Source: Nomia melanderi
Lineage: Eukaryota; Arthropoda; Insecta; Hymenoptera; Halictidae
Length of the DNA: 64,000 nucleotides
Reading direction: 5' to 3'
Assembly: GCF_051020985.1 (NCBI RefSeq)
Contig: NC_134999.1
Location: 39,431,660-39,495,659 of the forward strand
Below the pieces are notes generated by a model, which was not told the DNA's origin, searched no databases, and saw nothing but the letters and a program-made list of their open reading frames with translations. A program made the translations under genes and the position numbers. Shown in pieces: positions 45,451 through 58,891 of the stretch (within the stretch, counting starts at the first letter, position 1; each line of letters begins with the position of its first letter).

Positions 45451-47068
45451 TTCTTTTCTTTCCCGACGATGATGTGCACCGATTAGCGGTGACTCGACTG
45501 TTTGTTAGCGTCGTGGATGTCGTTGTTCCTCGAAATATTACAAATTCTTAGCCAACACTAAACTTTCATAACGCTTCCAACCACTTGGAACTTGTACGTG
45601 GAGATATATATATGTATTCTTTGATCCTCTTTTAGACCAATTTCCTCTCCGCGTTCATCGCTCCTTTGGAAATGCGACGTTTAACGATACCGATCGAACA
45701 ATTATCGCGACTCACGTTGTAATTGGTTGTCGGTACTCTTGTTGGAAACTTATTCGAGTAGAAGAATCGTACTGGTGCAAAGTCTGATTGATGGAGCATC
45801 GTCGTGTACTATTACAATTTTATAGCTGGATGTTTCCTTTAATGGATCGACAGGAAATATTCCTTTGGAATTCGAAGCGATCGCATCCCTGCCACGTTTA
45901 TCACTCTTCGAATAGTACCGTGTACTGTGCGCTCAGAGTATTCTCGCAAATGACCGTACGATGAAGTCGGAATACAGAAACGAAGAGAATGTACGGTTTA
46001 TCTCTGTCGAGAGTTCACTTTGACTTTTGGACAAGCTCGTGTCACAAGTACGCTCAAAGAATCGTTAAAAGCGCCCCGTCAATTCGATTTCCGAACTTGC
46101 TCCCCCGTAACGCGTTGTACCGTAAGTGCTCGCGAAGCGTGGCGAAGGCGTTCAAACGTAGTGTGGTCCGGTGGAAAAGTGGGTCGTAGAACCAGGTCAC
46201 CGAGACAAGTGGCACACCGTTTCTTCGTGTGGTTACCTCGTAACTCGTTCCCGGTTCTCTTCCTCCCGCGAGTGAGCACGTTGATCTACGTTAGCGGTCC
46301 GCTAGCATTGCACCTTTGGTTATTAGTGAAAGTTAACCGGTAACTTTCGACTTTGACAATGATGACTGAACTCTCGAACACGTTGACTCGATCGTACACA
46401 TGCTTCGCTGCGAACTGCTATCGTGTTTCCTCCTGTAAATTTCCTCCTGTCCTATCCTATCCTATCCTATCCTATCCTATCCTATCCTATCTTATCCTAT
46501 CCTATTATCCTGCCCTATCATATTCCATCATCCTATCCTATTATCCTACTTTGTCCTATCTTATTCTATACTGCTGTACCAGTCGTCACTTGTTACACAT
46601 TTCCCCCGAGTCAATGTTACAGAATCCGATTTAGAACTTGCTCTTTTAAAAAGTTCATACCTCTTCTCCTTTTTATCAATTTGCCGAACAAGACGATCGG
46701 AATTGAGAAGAAACCATAGTCAGTTCTTGGTCTACGTTCAACGTCGCACTTGATTCGTTCCTCTTTGTATTCGTACGGAAACTTTTGTTATGTTCCAAGT
46801 ACTTGTAAACAAGCAATCTCTCTTATCAAAATGGTACATTTTCTTCGGCTTTTGACCATATCATGCTCGAGATTACCACGTGATTGTTTCTTTAGAAGCC
46901 ATCGCACGAGATTACGAATGGCTCGAGAGAGCTTCGCGACACGCGATCGACTACTGATGAAGAACGGAAACACAGCATCCAAACACTCCTCTTGCTGTGC
47001 CGTCTTCTTTGTGCTTTCTCTTCTTCGTTTCCCCTCCGCCCCTCTCTGCCCCCACCATCTTCCTTCAG
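45451..47068. other. Intergenic, no gene recognised
   Basis: Only short unconserved frames. Contains a TATCC pentanucleotide repeat at 46450-46510. The left part should include the promoter of the small secreted peptide gene. Confidence 0.5.
46450..46510. repeat. 5-bp tandem repeat (CCTAT)n
   Basis: About eight perfect CCTAT units followed by diverged copies (cttat, cctattat) that continue loosely to about 46570. Confidence 0.9.
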
Positions 47069-47437
47069 CTACACTCGTATACTTTCTCCTTTTCCTCCTT
47101 TTGTTTCTTTACTTATTTCTCCCGTTACTGAAACACATTCACGCGTGAATTTAATCTGAATTCCATTCTTTGATTCGGCTTCGATAAGCGACATCAACGC
47201 GCAATGTGTCTCTTCCAACGAAGGGAAAAACGAATCCAATGTTCCGCTAATTGTCAAATACGTTAAATAAATACTTTTGTTTTCGCAATCCTGCAACCGA
47301 ACGAGTAATAAATCCTGGAAATCTTTACGTATATTTACCCTCGCAAAGTCTTTAGCAGTCAGTTCCTCGACCATGTCCACACCGCGATCATGTTCTTCGA
47401 AAGCAGCGCCGTTGTCATCAGGGTTGCCAGTGGTCAA
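47069..47437 (-). CDS. Uncharacterised 122-residue protein
   Basis: A single uninterrupted frame beginning MTTGNPDDNGAAFEEHD. The amino-acid mix is that of a small soluble globular protein: an acidic N-terminus, then alternating hydrophobic/charged segments (RKDFQDLLLVRLQD, YLTYLTISGTLDSFFPSLEE, GIQIKFTRECVSVTGE) and a lysine/glycine-rich tail. There is no signal peptide, membrane segment or motif I know. It lies head-to-head with the Rab gene, with about 1.1 kb between starts. The composition makes chance less likely than for other short frames here, but I cannot name a family. An intron near the C-terminus is possible, because GTTTCAG occurs within the frame. Confidence 0.42.
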   Translation of the reverse strand: MTTGNPDDNGAAFEEHDRGVDMVEELTAKDFARVNIRKDFQDLLLVRLQDCENKSIYLTYLTISGTLDSFFPSLEETHCALMSLIEAESKNGIQIKFTRECVSVTGEISKETKGGKGESIRV

Positions 47438-48540
47438 CTTGAACCGTGATTACTCTGCAGTATATACTGTGCCGGTCTATTATCTATTAGAAATTATTAT
47501 GAAAGTTTTTACGTACGCCTTGTGGTAACAAGCATTGCCACTTTGACACGTTTACTGGCCGCCACTGACGCTTGTTACAATAATTTATACGTATAACTCG
47601 TAAAAAAGTACAAACTGGTACATAGGCAAATAGTTGCAACGTTTAAACCTCGCTTGGTCGATAAAGAAGCGTTGAAACACGACAATTCAGTTTATCGATT
47701 TCTTCGCAAGATGTCGCCGTACGAGTTGATCTGTACAGCACAAGATTTTCGGGCCTTCGTCTTATACCACGTGTTCTGGAAGATCAAGTATTGGAAGACC
47801 GGTAGAATGTGTAATTGTAATAGAAATTAACATATTTGCATAACCGTTTCTACGACTAAAAAATGCCAATTTTTCTTACGGAAGAGTGACATTGTTTTAT
47901 CGATATTTACGATATTTACGATACAAGCTTGGCGTCGACAGGTATCGTGGAACAGACGAAAATTCTCTGTTAACAACATTTTTACATAAATGAGATATTT
48001 CTTATTATTAATCTGATCGCTATTGATGTTACCATGTTTCGTTGCAATTCCTGTCTTTCGATTCATTTTCGTTTCAAAGTTAATCTTTCGGTATTTCTGT
48101 CGTTTGAAGATTCAACGAACGTAAAATTCACGCGGGAAAAACATCACGAACCATTGTTATCGCGTATCTTTTGTTTACAGAAGGAACAAGTGAGTTGAAA
48201 ATCTTGGTTATCTTTCCCAATTTCAAATATATGTTTACTGGAACAGGTCAAGACCTTTACCTTCTCTTTTTTCATGAAATATTAACCTTAAAGGCTGGCG
48301 GTACTATGTCACGAATTGTTATTTTTGTAATTATCGACGCACACCATCTGCCGGACTTTGGACATACTTGGCAAATCATTGTCAACCGTCGTCATTGCCA
48401 TCCATACCATCAGATGAATAGCAGGTGTGTTTAAAATTCTACTCGAGAAATCTTTTGTTTCTTTCTTAGGAGCTACGGTGCATAAAGAATCGAAACAACT
48501 CTTTCAGCCAAATAATGTATTGTTTCGTGTCATGTAGAAG
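47438..48540. promoter_or_regulatory. Divergent spacer upstream of Rab gene
   Basis: AT-rich spacer between the minus-strand orphan frame and the plus-strand Rab gene. No recognisable core promoter element. It may hold 5' non-coding exons of the Rab gene. Confidence 0.4.
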
Positions 48541-49887
48541 ATGAAAACTGTGGAGGGAAAAGTTGTTGCTGTGGGATCCCAAGGTAAATCTTCAATCGAC
48601 GAAACATCCTAACCTATATGTGTATGTATGTATGTAGTAAGCATCGATATCCATGTTTTCTGTTTCGTCGAAACTACATTTCCGAATATTAAACGTATCC
48701 TTACCAGTGGGATTTCTATCGTTTTTTCAACTTTCTTCTCATGTTTCGCGTTTGGCAATGCATTAATGCATATCGCGTTAGTCTCTGACCGCTTACAGCA
48801 TACCGTTTAGGTTAGTTTTCGATCGGTTGGTGCTTACACGCGTGCATCGCAGATACGTGTGCGCACGAATACGTGGGAAAAACCGCCAGGTCTTCTTGTG
48901 CCTAGGCTCGTTAAATTCTATTGTATACTCGACAGTCGAGAAGGACACTACAGGACTGATTGATTTTTCAGGTGTTGGAAAAACAAGTATGATCATTCGT
49001 TACATCAGGAAAACTCTGAACGAACATGTCGATCCTACGATAGGCGCGTCTTTTTTTACGTGCAAACTGAACCTGGAAAATACAAGAATTTTGCTCAAGG
49101 TATAACGTTGGTTCAATCTAAATAAGAACGCCGAAGGAATTGAACGAACCTATTTCAAGTTTACCTTTTTCTCGAGCGATTCATTCCGTCTGTACTCGTC
49201 GACGAATCGCGATACACGCGCGAAACTCATTTAATTCTGATAATTTCACCTCATAGTAAGTAATAGTAATCTCGGTGTCTCGAGTAAGTATTTCTATTCG
49301 AATAACACGCGTTGGTGAGCGATCGATGTATTCGACGGGCGGACCGTTAAAATGCGATCGAACGTCTTCAGAGCCGTGTCCGTTGGTTACAGGTCTGGGA
49401 CACTGCCGGCCAAGAGAAATTCAGATCGATGGCACCGATGTATTATCGAAACGCGAACGCTGCCATGTTGGTGTTCGATTTGACTCAGTACAACACGTTC
49501 ACGGCAATGAAGGGGTGGGTTGCAGAACTTCGTAAAAACGTCGAGGGGAGTATCGTGTTAGTCGTGATCGGAAATAAATCGGATCTGAAAGAGGAGCGGC
49601 AAGTGAACGCCGAGGAGGGTCGAATTTACGCGAGAAAAATCGGTGCGATCTACCACGAAACATCGGTGGTGCAAGACGAAGGCATCGATAACGTGTTTCT
49701 AGATATCGGCAGGGAACTCGTCAGTCTGTCGTCGAGCGAACATGTGACAACCATCCGAGTGTACGAGTCGAACAATTCGGCGGTTTGGTCCAGTGCGGAC
49801 ATGCCCGTCTCGCCAACCTTCGAGGGAAAGTCTCAAAACGTCAGTATTGCGCATAGGATGCACGAGAAACCGTACACATGCTGCTAA
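48541..49887 (+). CDS. Rab-family small GTPase (RabX1-like)
   Basis: Three exons (48541-48583, 48972-49099, 49393-49887) encode 221 residues. All GTPase boxes are visible: P-loop GSQGVGKTS (residues 12-20), switch I PTIGASFFTCK, WDTAGQEKF (59-67), guanine-specificity NKSD (118-121) and ETSV in place of the usual ETSA. SMAPMYYRNANAAMLVFDLT is the Rab5-like switch II region. The protein ends in Cys-Cys, the site for double geranylgeranylation that anchors Rabs to membranes. The order of motifs and the serine-rich tail of about 45 residues before CC look most like insect RabX1 in the endocytic Rab5/Rab21/Rab22 group. The family is certain, the subfamily is my inference. The first exon is only 43 bp and ends inside the P-loop. 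Confidence 0.9.
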
Positions 49888-51217
49888 TCCGTTGCCCCTA
49901 AGCTTCCCTTTGCTGCTTCAACTATTCTTGACCATCGCAGATTGTACAGTCGGATCGCGTTTTTGCGATCGTTTCTTTGCGACAGTGCGCCGGGCACACT
50001 GTATACACCTCTAACGTCTTTGGTTCGTTTATCCGAACACGCGATGTATTTCGCAATCAATCTCTGTAGTGATGTTCGCCTTGGAGAGCTCTTGTTACGT
50101 TTCAAACAAAATTCGATTCGTTTCATGTGTCTTTTAATTACTCTATGTTTTTCGAATAAAAATGAGAAACGTTCAATGGGTTCAATGCGTTCGTATAAAT
50201 CGTGTAAATCGTGTAAATCGTGTATGGACAAGGTCAGCAGAAAAATACCACCTTTACAATTTATTTTCCTCGAAAATAGAAACCGACCAAGGACAAATTA
50301 CTCGGAAAGCAAACATCTCCTAACGAAATTAGAGAGTAACAGCTTACAAGCCAAGTCCGGAACGATAATCGGAAGATGAATCATTCCGTCTATGGGCCAG
50401 GCCTCAGGAAGCGTGACGCGTCTCGGCTTTGTTTAACTTATCTCATTTTCGTTACGTAAGTATTCCCGTAGCAATCTTTTACACGGGCCTAGTGTCTATG
50501 GCAATTCGAAATAAGGACATTGGCACGCGTTTCCACGCAAGTCGCACAAACGAGCTTGTACGAATCGTATTATGTCGAATCGGTCGATCAAATGTTCGTC
50601 CCTCGTTCGAAATGAAGTTATTGCACATCGCGTACATATTCCGTTCCAGGCATATCGAATGTTATACTCGACAAATGAACCGATCAAACCGTTCCTTTTC
50701 AAACTGCTTCTATTATATTGCACGTGTACTGTCACGGAAGCACGACCTTACGCAAGTACAACTTCGAATTGGATGTGTGCGAGAAGAAAGGTGCGTAGCA
50801 CGCTACAACGCTGTATACTCGTACTCGCTATACGATCAACTGCCACGCACAAGTACGTATACAATGTGCTACAGGTGTACGTTCGGAGAGTTTCTTTATG
50901 CTTACGAGTAAGAAAGAAGGGGACCAACAACAGAGAGATGATTCTAACGTAATATTCGCTTTAGAGAGCTCTTATTACGTTTCGTACGAGGGAGTAGTCC
51001 GACAGTTAGATGAGAACTTTGGTGAAGTTCAGATCTCCGATCGTATACGATACGATACAACATATTTCCAAGTGCCATGTGGATACCGTGCACAAACGAG
51101 CTCGAGTAGCTGCAAATCTTTGCGACGTCGCTGAATTCTGCGCCTGCGTTCTGTAGTACTCGTTTGAACAAGTTATTAGTTTAGTAATCGTTTCAAGCAT
51201 CAGTGAAATCCGAAAAC
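49888..51217. other. Rab 3' UTR and spacer to PAN-domain gene
   Basis: No conserved frame. AATAAA at 50155-50160 is a good candidate for the Rab polyadenylation signal. The right part should contain the promoter of the PAN-domain gene. Confidence 0.5.
50155..50160 (+). terminator. AATAAA polyadenylation signal of Rab gene
   Basis: A canonical signal about 270 bp after the Rab stop codon. Confidence 0.5.
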
Positions 51218-54200
51218 ATGGTTCAATGTAGATGTGTATTTGTCTCGGCCACATTTCACGTGCTTAACATTATTGGACAATGTTTCCGATCGCAATGCCT
51301 AACGATCGACAATCGCATAGCTGCCGTTGGAAATGGTAAAATTCCTGGAATAATTCGTCTCAAAGCAAAAGTTGATCGGACCGAGTCCTCTCTGCCTTCT
51401 GCTGTTCAAAAACTGACATTTCTTCTCTTAGATTGTTACGCAAGGATATCCGTGGGGTCCAAGTTGTCTAACGTGGACATCGCTTCGCGAGTCGAGGTCG
51501 CAAGTTTAATGGAATGCGAAGAACACTGTTCGCAGAGTGAACGCGTTTGCGTTTCATTTATGTTTGGGTAAGAGCAGCTCCCGCGGGACCAAAACTATCG
51601 TTATACACACCTTTTGACACATGCACACACACACACATACACAGAGTTACTCTTTCTATTAACTTTCGAACTTGTATTAGCGTCGGCGTAAAGGGTAATG
51701 GTACTTGTGCATTGAGCGCCCGACAACCGGATCTGAAAAATCTGGAAATCGATCCCGATTATGACGTGTACGTGAAAAATCAACAAACCTCGCCATGGTG
51801 TAACGTTGTACATTCGTACGGACGTTTTCCTATACGCAACATTGGAAATTCCACCGTTGAACCTGACAAACGATTAAATACAAAAGATTCTATTACCTTC
51901 GTCGATGATAGTTCTTTTCTAAAATCAATCAAACCTGAATCGTCGCCGCTGCTTCGCACGATATCTATTCCGAGGTAATATCTGTTCCATCGTATTTTCC
52001 TTTTCGTTTTAATCCTTCATCTTTTCCCGTAACATTCAGATCACTCGCGAAATTCCATAACTTTACTGAAAAAGTCGACAAGCTAAAATGGAAACGATCG
52101 TGTAAAAAGTAAGATGTATTCCTAAAATTTTAAGAGGTAAAGGTGGCAAGCCGAATCAGGGAGTCGCTAATGTCTACGATCTATTCGTCGATCACGATGG
52201 CCGTTTTCCTTCCGGTGATGACGATCGTAGAGTCTTGGATATTCTCGCGAATAAGAATCAAAAGAAAGCATCGGGCAATACTTTTGGTGAGTCTCGAAAC
52301 ACACACTTCATTACATGCCTACGAACATTGCGCAACGGAAAAACATTCTACGAATGTTCAACAAGGGAGACAATTCTTCTTCTTCGTCATCTCTTTTCTT
52401 CCTCCACGCTTCTCCTCTAATCGTACAGGTTTTGCACAACGCATTCGTCGAACAACTAAAATTTTTAATTGTACCAATAGAGAAATAAACGGTTAAATGG
52501 TCGATCTTTTGAAAACGCATCGTATACAGGCGAATGGCAAGCTAGTTGAAATAATTGTACCGTATGTCCTCGATGTCCCGCGAAGGCTGCGAACAGTGGA
52601 TATTGTTCGTAAAGAAAGATACCTACTGAATACATATTCAGCGTGGTAAGATGGCTGGTTAAAAAACTAAATATACGATATGTATACGATTATTTGGCCT
52701 GAGGAAAATGAAAATCTCTTGAAGCTGTACTATTCGAGCGTAGTAGTACGTTGGAAGTAAACGAATACTTTCGAACGAACAAACAAGTTCAAACTACGTA
52801 GGAAAGTTTATTCGTGTTACGTGTCCTTATCGCGAATAACTCCATCTCGTTAAAATCTTCAACGATGACGTGCCCCTTCCCCAACGTACGATTAATCCCT
52901 CCCACTATTTTCACAGAAACATTCACTTTTCTATAAAACCACGCACGACTGTGTTTTCTCCATTATTTCTTGCACGTCTTACAATTTCAATTTTGTCGAC
53001 TCGCATGCCCGCAGTTTCTCTCGTATACCTATGTTGATACATCAAACATGTACGCTAGCAAATGTTTGAAAATACAATATAATTGGAACACCGATACACC
53101 CGAGCAAAAAGTGATACTATGAAATATCAACGAGACGAACAAGACGAGAATTATTCTTCTTTTAACTAACAGAGAAACTACTTTTATTCTCTTCGTACCG
53201 ATTCCACGCATCAACAAAAATGTTTTTGAAAACGCGGTGGTGGTGGTGGTGGTGGTGGTGGTGGTCGTCTGTTGTGTTCTGGCTGCTCTCTCTCCCCGTC
53301 ATTCAAAGTTCAACACTAACGTTGAAGGAAACTGACAAGAATGAATTTACACGTAAGTGTAGCAACGGCGCATTCTATGATAAATACGCTGACAAATAAA
53401 CAATAATTATTACGAAATTAATGTTTATACTTGTATCGTATATTAATATACACGATGGTATGTGATGAAAATTTATTGTGCCATTTAGTTGTAACTTGTC
53501 ATCGGAAAATGCATTCTGGTAAAAAGACGATGGAACTGCTGATCGACCGTGTCGTTGATTGTCAAAACGTGCGAGATTGCCATCACGCGTGCGAGCATGA
53601 AAAGACGTTCGATTGTAGAGGTTTTAACTACAGGTACGTGAATCAACAATTTCCAGCGATCTTGTTCTCGCGTTAAACAATATTTTTCACGTATTACTAC
53701 TTCTTAAACGAAACCAAAGTATTTCAGCTATAAAGTAACGGCAGATTCTGTAATGTTGCTTCTCCGTAATTTTAAGGCACGAAACAAATGGATTAAAGGG
53801 AACATGCGAACTGACTGCCACACCATACTTTCGCATGAAACCAGACAGAGACTTTCTGATTGATTCTCGATACGACTACTACGAGAGGGATCAAAATTGT
53901 TTTCCTTTTGTGAGAAGCGACGGTTCTTTCGCTGGGAAGAATCGGCCAAATCTACCGTGGTCACGGACGGAGCAAGAGAATGCGAACAGTGATATTTTCC
54001 GACAGCCGTCCGTTTCGATGAGTTTCCCATACTACCAAACAATCTATCCGACAAGTCACGAGTTTACTCGAGACTTTCTTGATAAACACGAACCACGACC
54101 CAATAACCACGAACAATTTTCGCACAAAACTCTTCGCGGTGAGTACTTGCGTATCTCTACATACATCTCTGCACACTCTACACCATCTAGATGCATACTT

Positions 54201-57057
54201 TATGCGACACGTTTAACGTATCGACCGTTCGAGACGGGAACATTTTACGCTTATCACTTGCCGTTCTCGTTGCCGGTACGTTTCTCTTTCACCGTCTCTA
54301 TCGTATTTTCCGTATGGAAATACGGCATACACCAGTACTTGCAGCCTCCCCATTATCAACACTCGCTACGAGGAAACGTTGAGCGTATCGATCTTGTCAT
54401 TTAGGAAAGATAAATGCATCTTATGCTCCATAGATTTTCCTTTCCATCAAAACCCGCCCTCAAACTGGTACGGTAATGGGATGAGATCAGAAAGTAACTT
54501 GATACACGATGCCAATTCTTTCCACGATCCTCCTCGCATTGACTTCAACAATGGACTCTCAAACGTGAGATCTTCAGTTTCTCCTGCACACCGAATCGAC
54601 GTTCAATCGTTACAACGCGATTTCTTTTATCCCCGAGGAAATGAGCATTCTTCCGACCAATTGTACAGTTACGGTAGCGCATTTGGATACGACGCTAATT
54701 ACGTACCTTCCTCGAAAGAACAGAGTTTCGGAGGACGCGAGGTGACATCGACAAGGCCAAGATGTTTCATAAAGTACGCAACAGGTTCGAAGCTCGGTAG
54801 AAACGTATTACGGAAGTCGTGCCTCGCGCGTGATCCGAAGCAATGCGAACAACTTTGTATCGTCGAAACAGCCTTCGCGTGTGGAAGCTTCGCTTACAGG
54901 TAAGGGACTCGAAGGAAAACTCCGTTTCTTTCTCTACCTCGTACGAAAACGAGGGGAACACGAAAAACTTGAACGCACACGGTCACGAGCAGCCCGTGCC
55001 CGGTAAAAGCAGCATTTTTCGAACGATCTCGCGCTAAACACCGATATTCTACGATATAGTACTCCATGAAAAATAGATTTTATATACAATTATGCAACAA
55101 CGTGTTGCAAAACACTCCAATTAACTGCATAGCATCAACGGTGACCCCGTTCTCACAACAGGACGCGATTACGAGGTCACCTCTCAACTTGAGCCGCACC
55201 TCGAATCTTCTCATCGTGCCTGTAATTATCATCTATTTTTACTTTCCGTTCTACGCAGACACAATCTACAAACAACGAATCCCACCGATAATTGTTTGTT
55301 CAGCGACCTTTCGTACAAAGACTTCGATTCTTACACGGATCTGGAGCCAGATCGCGATTACGACGTATACATAACGGCTCAAGATCCAAAGGTTTGCAAC
55401 TCGAAAGAAACAACAGACCGACTCCCTTCGGGGGAGGAGGAATGTTTCTCGAGAGTGAGAAGCGGCTTTGGCATACCGATGGATATTACGAGAAAGTCAA
55501 CGTTTGCGCAGAATTTGGGAGAATGTCAGTTCGCCTGTACGAAAGCGCAAGAATTTCTCTGTAAAACTTTGGTCTATGTGTACGGAACGATAAAGTACTC
55601 GTATCAGGAGCGTGACCGCCATCAGCATGCAGACTCAAACTGTTTTCTAAGCGATTGGCCCTCGGGGGAAATCGATCCGGTTAACATGCTCGATATGGAC
55701 GGCGCTGAATTATACGAAAGAAGTAGTTTCTCCTATGGTTGCGGGACATATCCTTTGATAACATCGATATCCGCTTTGTCTGCATGGTACGGCAAGGAAT
55801 CCGACTCGGCCCTTTCGGATGAACCTTGTTACGCTCAGTATCATAGGCCATGCAAATTAATGCCTCACGCGATAGTGTCCTCGATGCGAGCTCCCACGAA
55901 ATCAGAGTGCCGTCAAAAATGTTCATCGATGAGAAACACGGGTACGGTGCCGTGCATGTCTTTCAATTACATGTGAGCACACTGCTTTATTCTAACCAAC
56001 GGGGACGTGTTTCCCCTGCTTTCGCGTCCTCTATAATCATCCAATATTATTCGCAGGATTACTGCCACTGACAGTGCCCGAGATAATTGTTGGTTCAGCG
56101 ATATACCCGTCCAAGACCTGAGACCAAACTTGGACTACACCCACGACGGCAGTCATTTTCTCTATACGTGGAAAGATCTTGAACCATTTTGCGGGCTGTC
56201 GCCGAGTCCTCTTTACGAGACAAATGCCGCGCCAGTCTCCAAAGAACACGGAAGATCCTCGTTCCCTTCCACGTTCGACCGAGTGCTGCATCCAGAAATC
56301 CTGTTTGACGACAAATCTCACGGCACAGGGTCCATCTTCGCGGCTACGTCTCGAACGAGAGATAAATTCCAACCGAAGATATACGGACACGGTTACGAGG
56401 AACGAGAGAGCGATCACGAAACGGACAGTATTTTCGATAAACCTTTCGGTCGCTTCGAGCACGAGCTCGACTTCCACGTCCATTGTAAGTAAAAGAGGGT
56501 AGGAAAAGAAGGAAAAAAGAAAATCAACGTGACTTTTACCGCTTTTCTTTCGCATTACCACTCTTACCTAGCAAGGACACTCTCGACTTTCCAACGTTAC
56601 ACGGTAAACGGTCACCCTTGTAGAAATGGGACCTTTTGTCAGCGGAACGAGATCGTTGGTTTTTGGTCCTGTGAAATCGATGACGATACGGAACACGCTG
56701 CTTGGGATTATTGTTGCGAACCTGAACATAGATGTGGCTTCTCACAAGGATATCATTATCCGTGGTACACTGATAACGACGGAGCTTCTTTTCTTTTCTT
56801 TTCTTACAGGAAATTGCATCGATAGAATGTCAATATCGGTGCCTGTATGTTTTAGGTGCTACGTCGGTTCGAGTTACGACCAGTGGCGACCTTGTAGCGA
56901 AACATATTATCCCTATTATTTATCGAAAGATCGTTCATTCTACCAACAGTCGCTAGCAAACTCTGCGCGACATTGGCCGATCATCTATCAACACGAGACC
57001 TTACCGTCGGGCTGCACTCTTGGCAATATCACGGAAAGGAGGAACTTGCGCCTATAG
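51218..57057 (+). CDS. Multi-PAN/Apple-domain extracellular protein
   Basis: Eleven exons: 51218-51335, 51432-51567, 51681-51974, 52135-52286, 53489-53633, 53777-54138, 54434-54899, 55259-55972, 56057-56484, 56572-56764, 56856-57057; 1069 residues, all junctions in phase. Five repeated cysteine modules of PAN/Apple type are visible. Each has a CxxxC-like helix followed by C...F.Y: ECEEHCSQSERVCVSFMF, DCHHACEHEKTFDCRGFNYR, QCEQLCIVETAFACGSFAYR, ECQFACTKAQEFLCKTLVY and ECRQKCSSMRN...CMSFNYM. A repeated Y(D/E)xY-type motif (DPDYDVYVK, DRDYDVYIT) closes several modules. The C-terminus is a separate cysteine/tryptophan module (NGTFCQRNEIVGFWSCE, DYCCEPEHRCGFSQGY, YPWCYVGSSYDQWRPCSETY). PAN modules bind proteins or glycans, so an apical-matrix or cuticle role is likely. 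The N-terminal exon is the least certain: its hydrophobic stretch is a weak signal peptide, and a longer 5' part may exist. Confidence 0.82.
53236..53265. repeat. (GGT)n repeat in PAN-gene intron
   Basis: About ten GGT/GTG units inside the 1.2-kb intron between the fourth and fifth exons of the PAN-domain gene. Confidence 0.88.
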
Positions 57058-57155
57058 AAACACATTCAATAATCTCCAGTAATAATCCGTATAACAACAG
57101 ATTATTACCAATATATTTTCCGTTGATTCTCGCTTCCAACGCCTGTATTTGTCAC

Positions 57156-57161
57156 AATAAA
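57156..57161 (+). terminator. AATAAA polyadenylation signal of PAN-domain gene
   Basis: A canonical signal about 100 bp after the stop codon. Confidence 0.55.
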
Positions 57162-58069
57162 AATAAGTTTGCAACTTCGTATTGTACGACGTACAATCAT
57201 ATATAAATACACATGTTTTTCTATAGTTGTATGAAATTGTTTCTATGTTGGTTTACCACCTTCGATCATTTTGTGTTTACTCTAGACGTAAATGGCACAG
57301 CGAAACCTCCAATGTTTTGCACGGTCGGTAATTCATTGCAATGCTATCCTATACCTTGTCTGTGGTACTAAATACACCTACCCTTGCCCACGAAACTTTA
57401 CATACGAGTATAAATAAAAAACAACAATATACCTTTGCAATAGAATGCGTTTATCAGTCCAAGATAATATTCAGCTGTTTTATGACCACCGGTATAGATA
57501 CCATTATAACAATCCGCGATAAGCACTTATCGTCGGTACAATAGAAATTACCGGTTCATTTGTTCTTCGCAGAGAGGTCGCCTATATCGTTTTCATCTCG
57601 TGTTTATGGTACATTCCAATTTCATCGTTAGTTCCATTTCATTATCAAATGGTACATTATGTAGTAATTGTCCATCGTTACAAGCGCGTATACGTTATAG
57701 ATTTTATTGTCGCATGTAATCTAATTAATTAATACTATTTCTTTACTAACTGTAACAATTTATTCCTGCTAACGTTGATATGGCGCCGTCACCGGCGCCG
57801 CCATAATCATTTATTTCCGAGATACACTGGAAACCCACTGAATAAATCCAACGAGTTGTTTGTGAGGAAAAACAATAAGGTGCGATTAGTGTTGTTAGAA
57901 GAAAATCGTTTCTCTTTCGGAACATTTAAACATATTGCTTGGGCGATAAAAACGTGTCAAAAAACGAGCAGCGGAAGCTCGGACGTACGATAAAAATTTA
58001 CTTGTTACATTTATGCTATTTCTTTTAGAAAATTTTATACGCTTCTGAAGATTCGAGTATATTACAAAA
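57162..58069. promoter_or_regulatory. Spacer and upstream region of row-like gene
   Basis: AT-rich. A short GC-rich GGCGCC-containing segment at about 57780-57805 may mark the start region of the row-like gene. No open frame of note. Confidence 0.4.
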
Positions 58070-58849
58070 ATGCCGAAAACTCGATTAATCACACGTTCCG
58101 TGACGAATACCCGACCGTCTCACATGACTTTAAACTTGGAGTGTACAGAAGAACCGCTCAGTGAAGCGCAATTAATGTTACGATTAGAATTGAAAGAGAA
58201 TTATGATAGGGTACGTTTCTCTATTAATCCTACAAAGCATTGCAATTTTAAACTTACTTCTATGCGATACGTTTAATTACTATAATTCATCATCCGTTTG
58301 TGTCTTGTCCCTTAGGTTGTTGCTACTTTGGATGAATTGGTTAAAGACCACGGGGGAAAGCTGATATGTCAGGCAGGCAATGTTAATGGTTATCAGTACA
58401 CCTTGTAGGTATCATTTCCAATATAAATGTGTTCTATTTTTACAATTCTTGTTAACTTGGCAAACTTAGACTTTTATTTTCTTATATGTCAGACCTCCGA
58501 ATCCAACGCCGACAGTGGTTAAAAATAATCCCCAACCCATCGTCAATGTAGTGAGTATCGTAGAAAATGTATACGAAACAAAACGATTACCATTAAGGTT
58601 TTACATTCGTAGCATTTACAGAATCAAAATAAGAATCAACCGCCCATTAAACTCAATGTACTGAATAATGCAAATGGTTCTCAGAGTAATATACAATTGG
58701 TCGTGGATTCGCGAATGGGAGTTATACTTGGGTCTGTAGCACAACCTCAAGGTAAGGAATTATTTGTCTAAAAATATAATAATAATAATAATAATAATAA
58801 TTACAATGCTAATAATGGTGATGATGATGGTGTTGATGATGACGACGAC

Positions 58850-58891
<42 letters not shown>

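Noticed and set aside
51336..51431. Read-through of the PAN-gene first intron as coding sequence
   Set aside because: The 96-bp stretch has no stop and keeps frame, but it begins with GTAAAA, ends with a pyrimidine-rich TTAG, and removing it places the first PAN module directly after the N-terminal segment. Retention remains possible.
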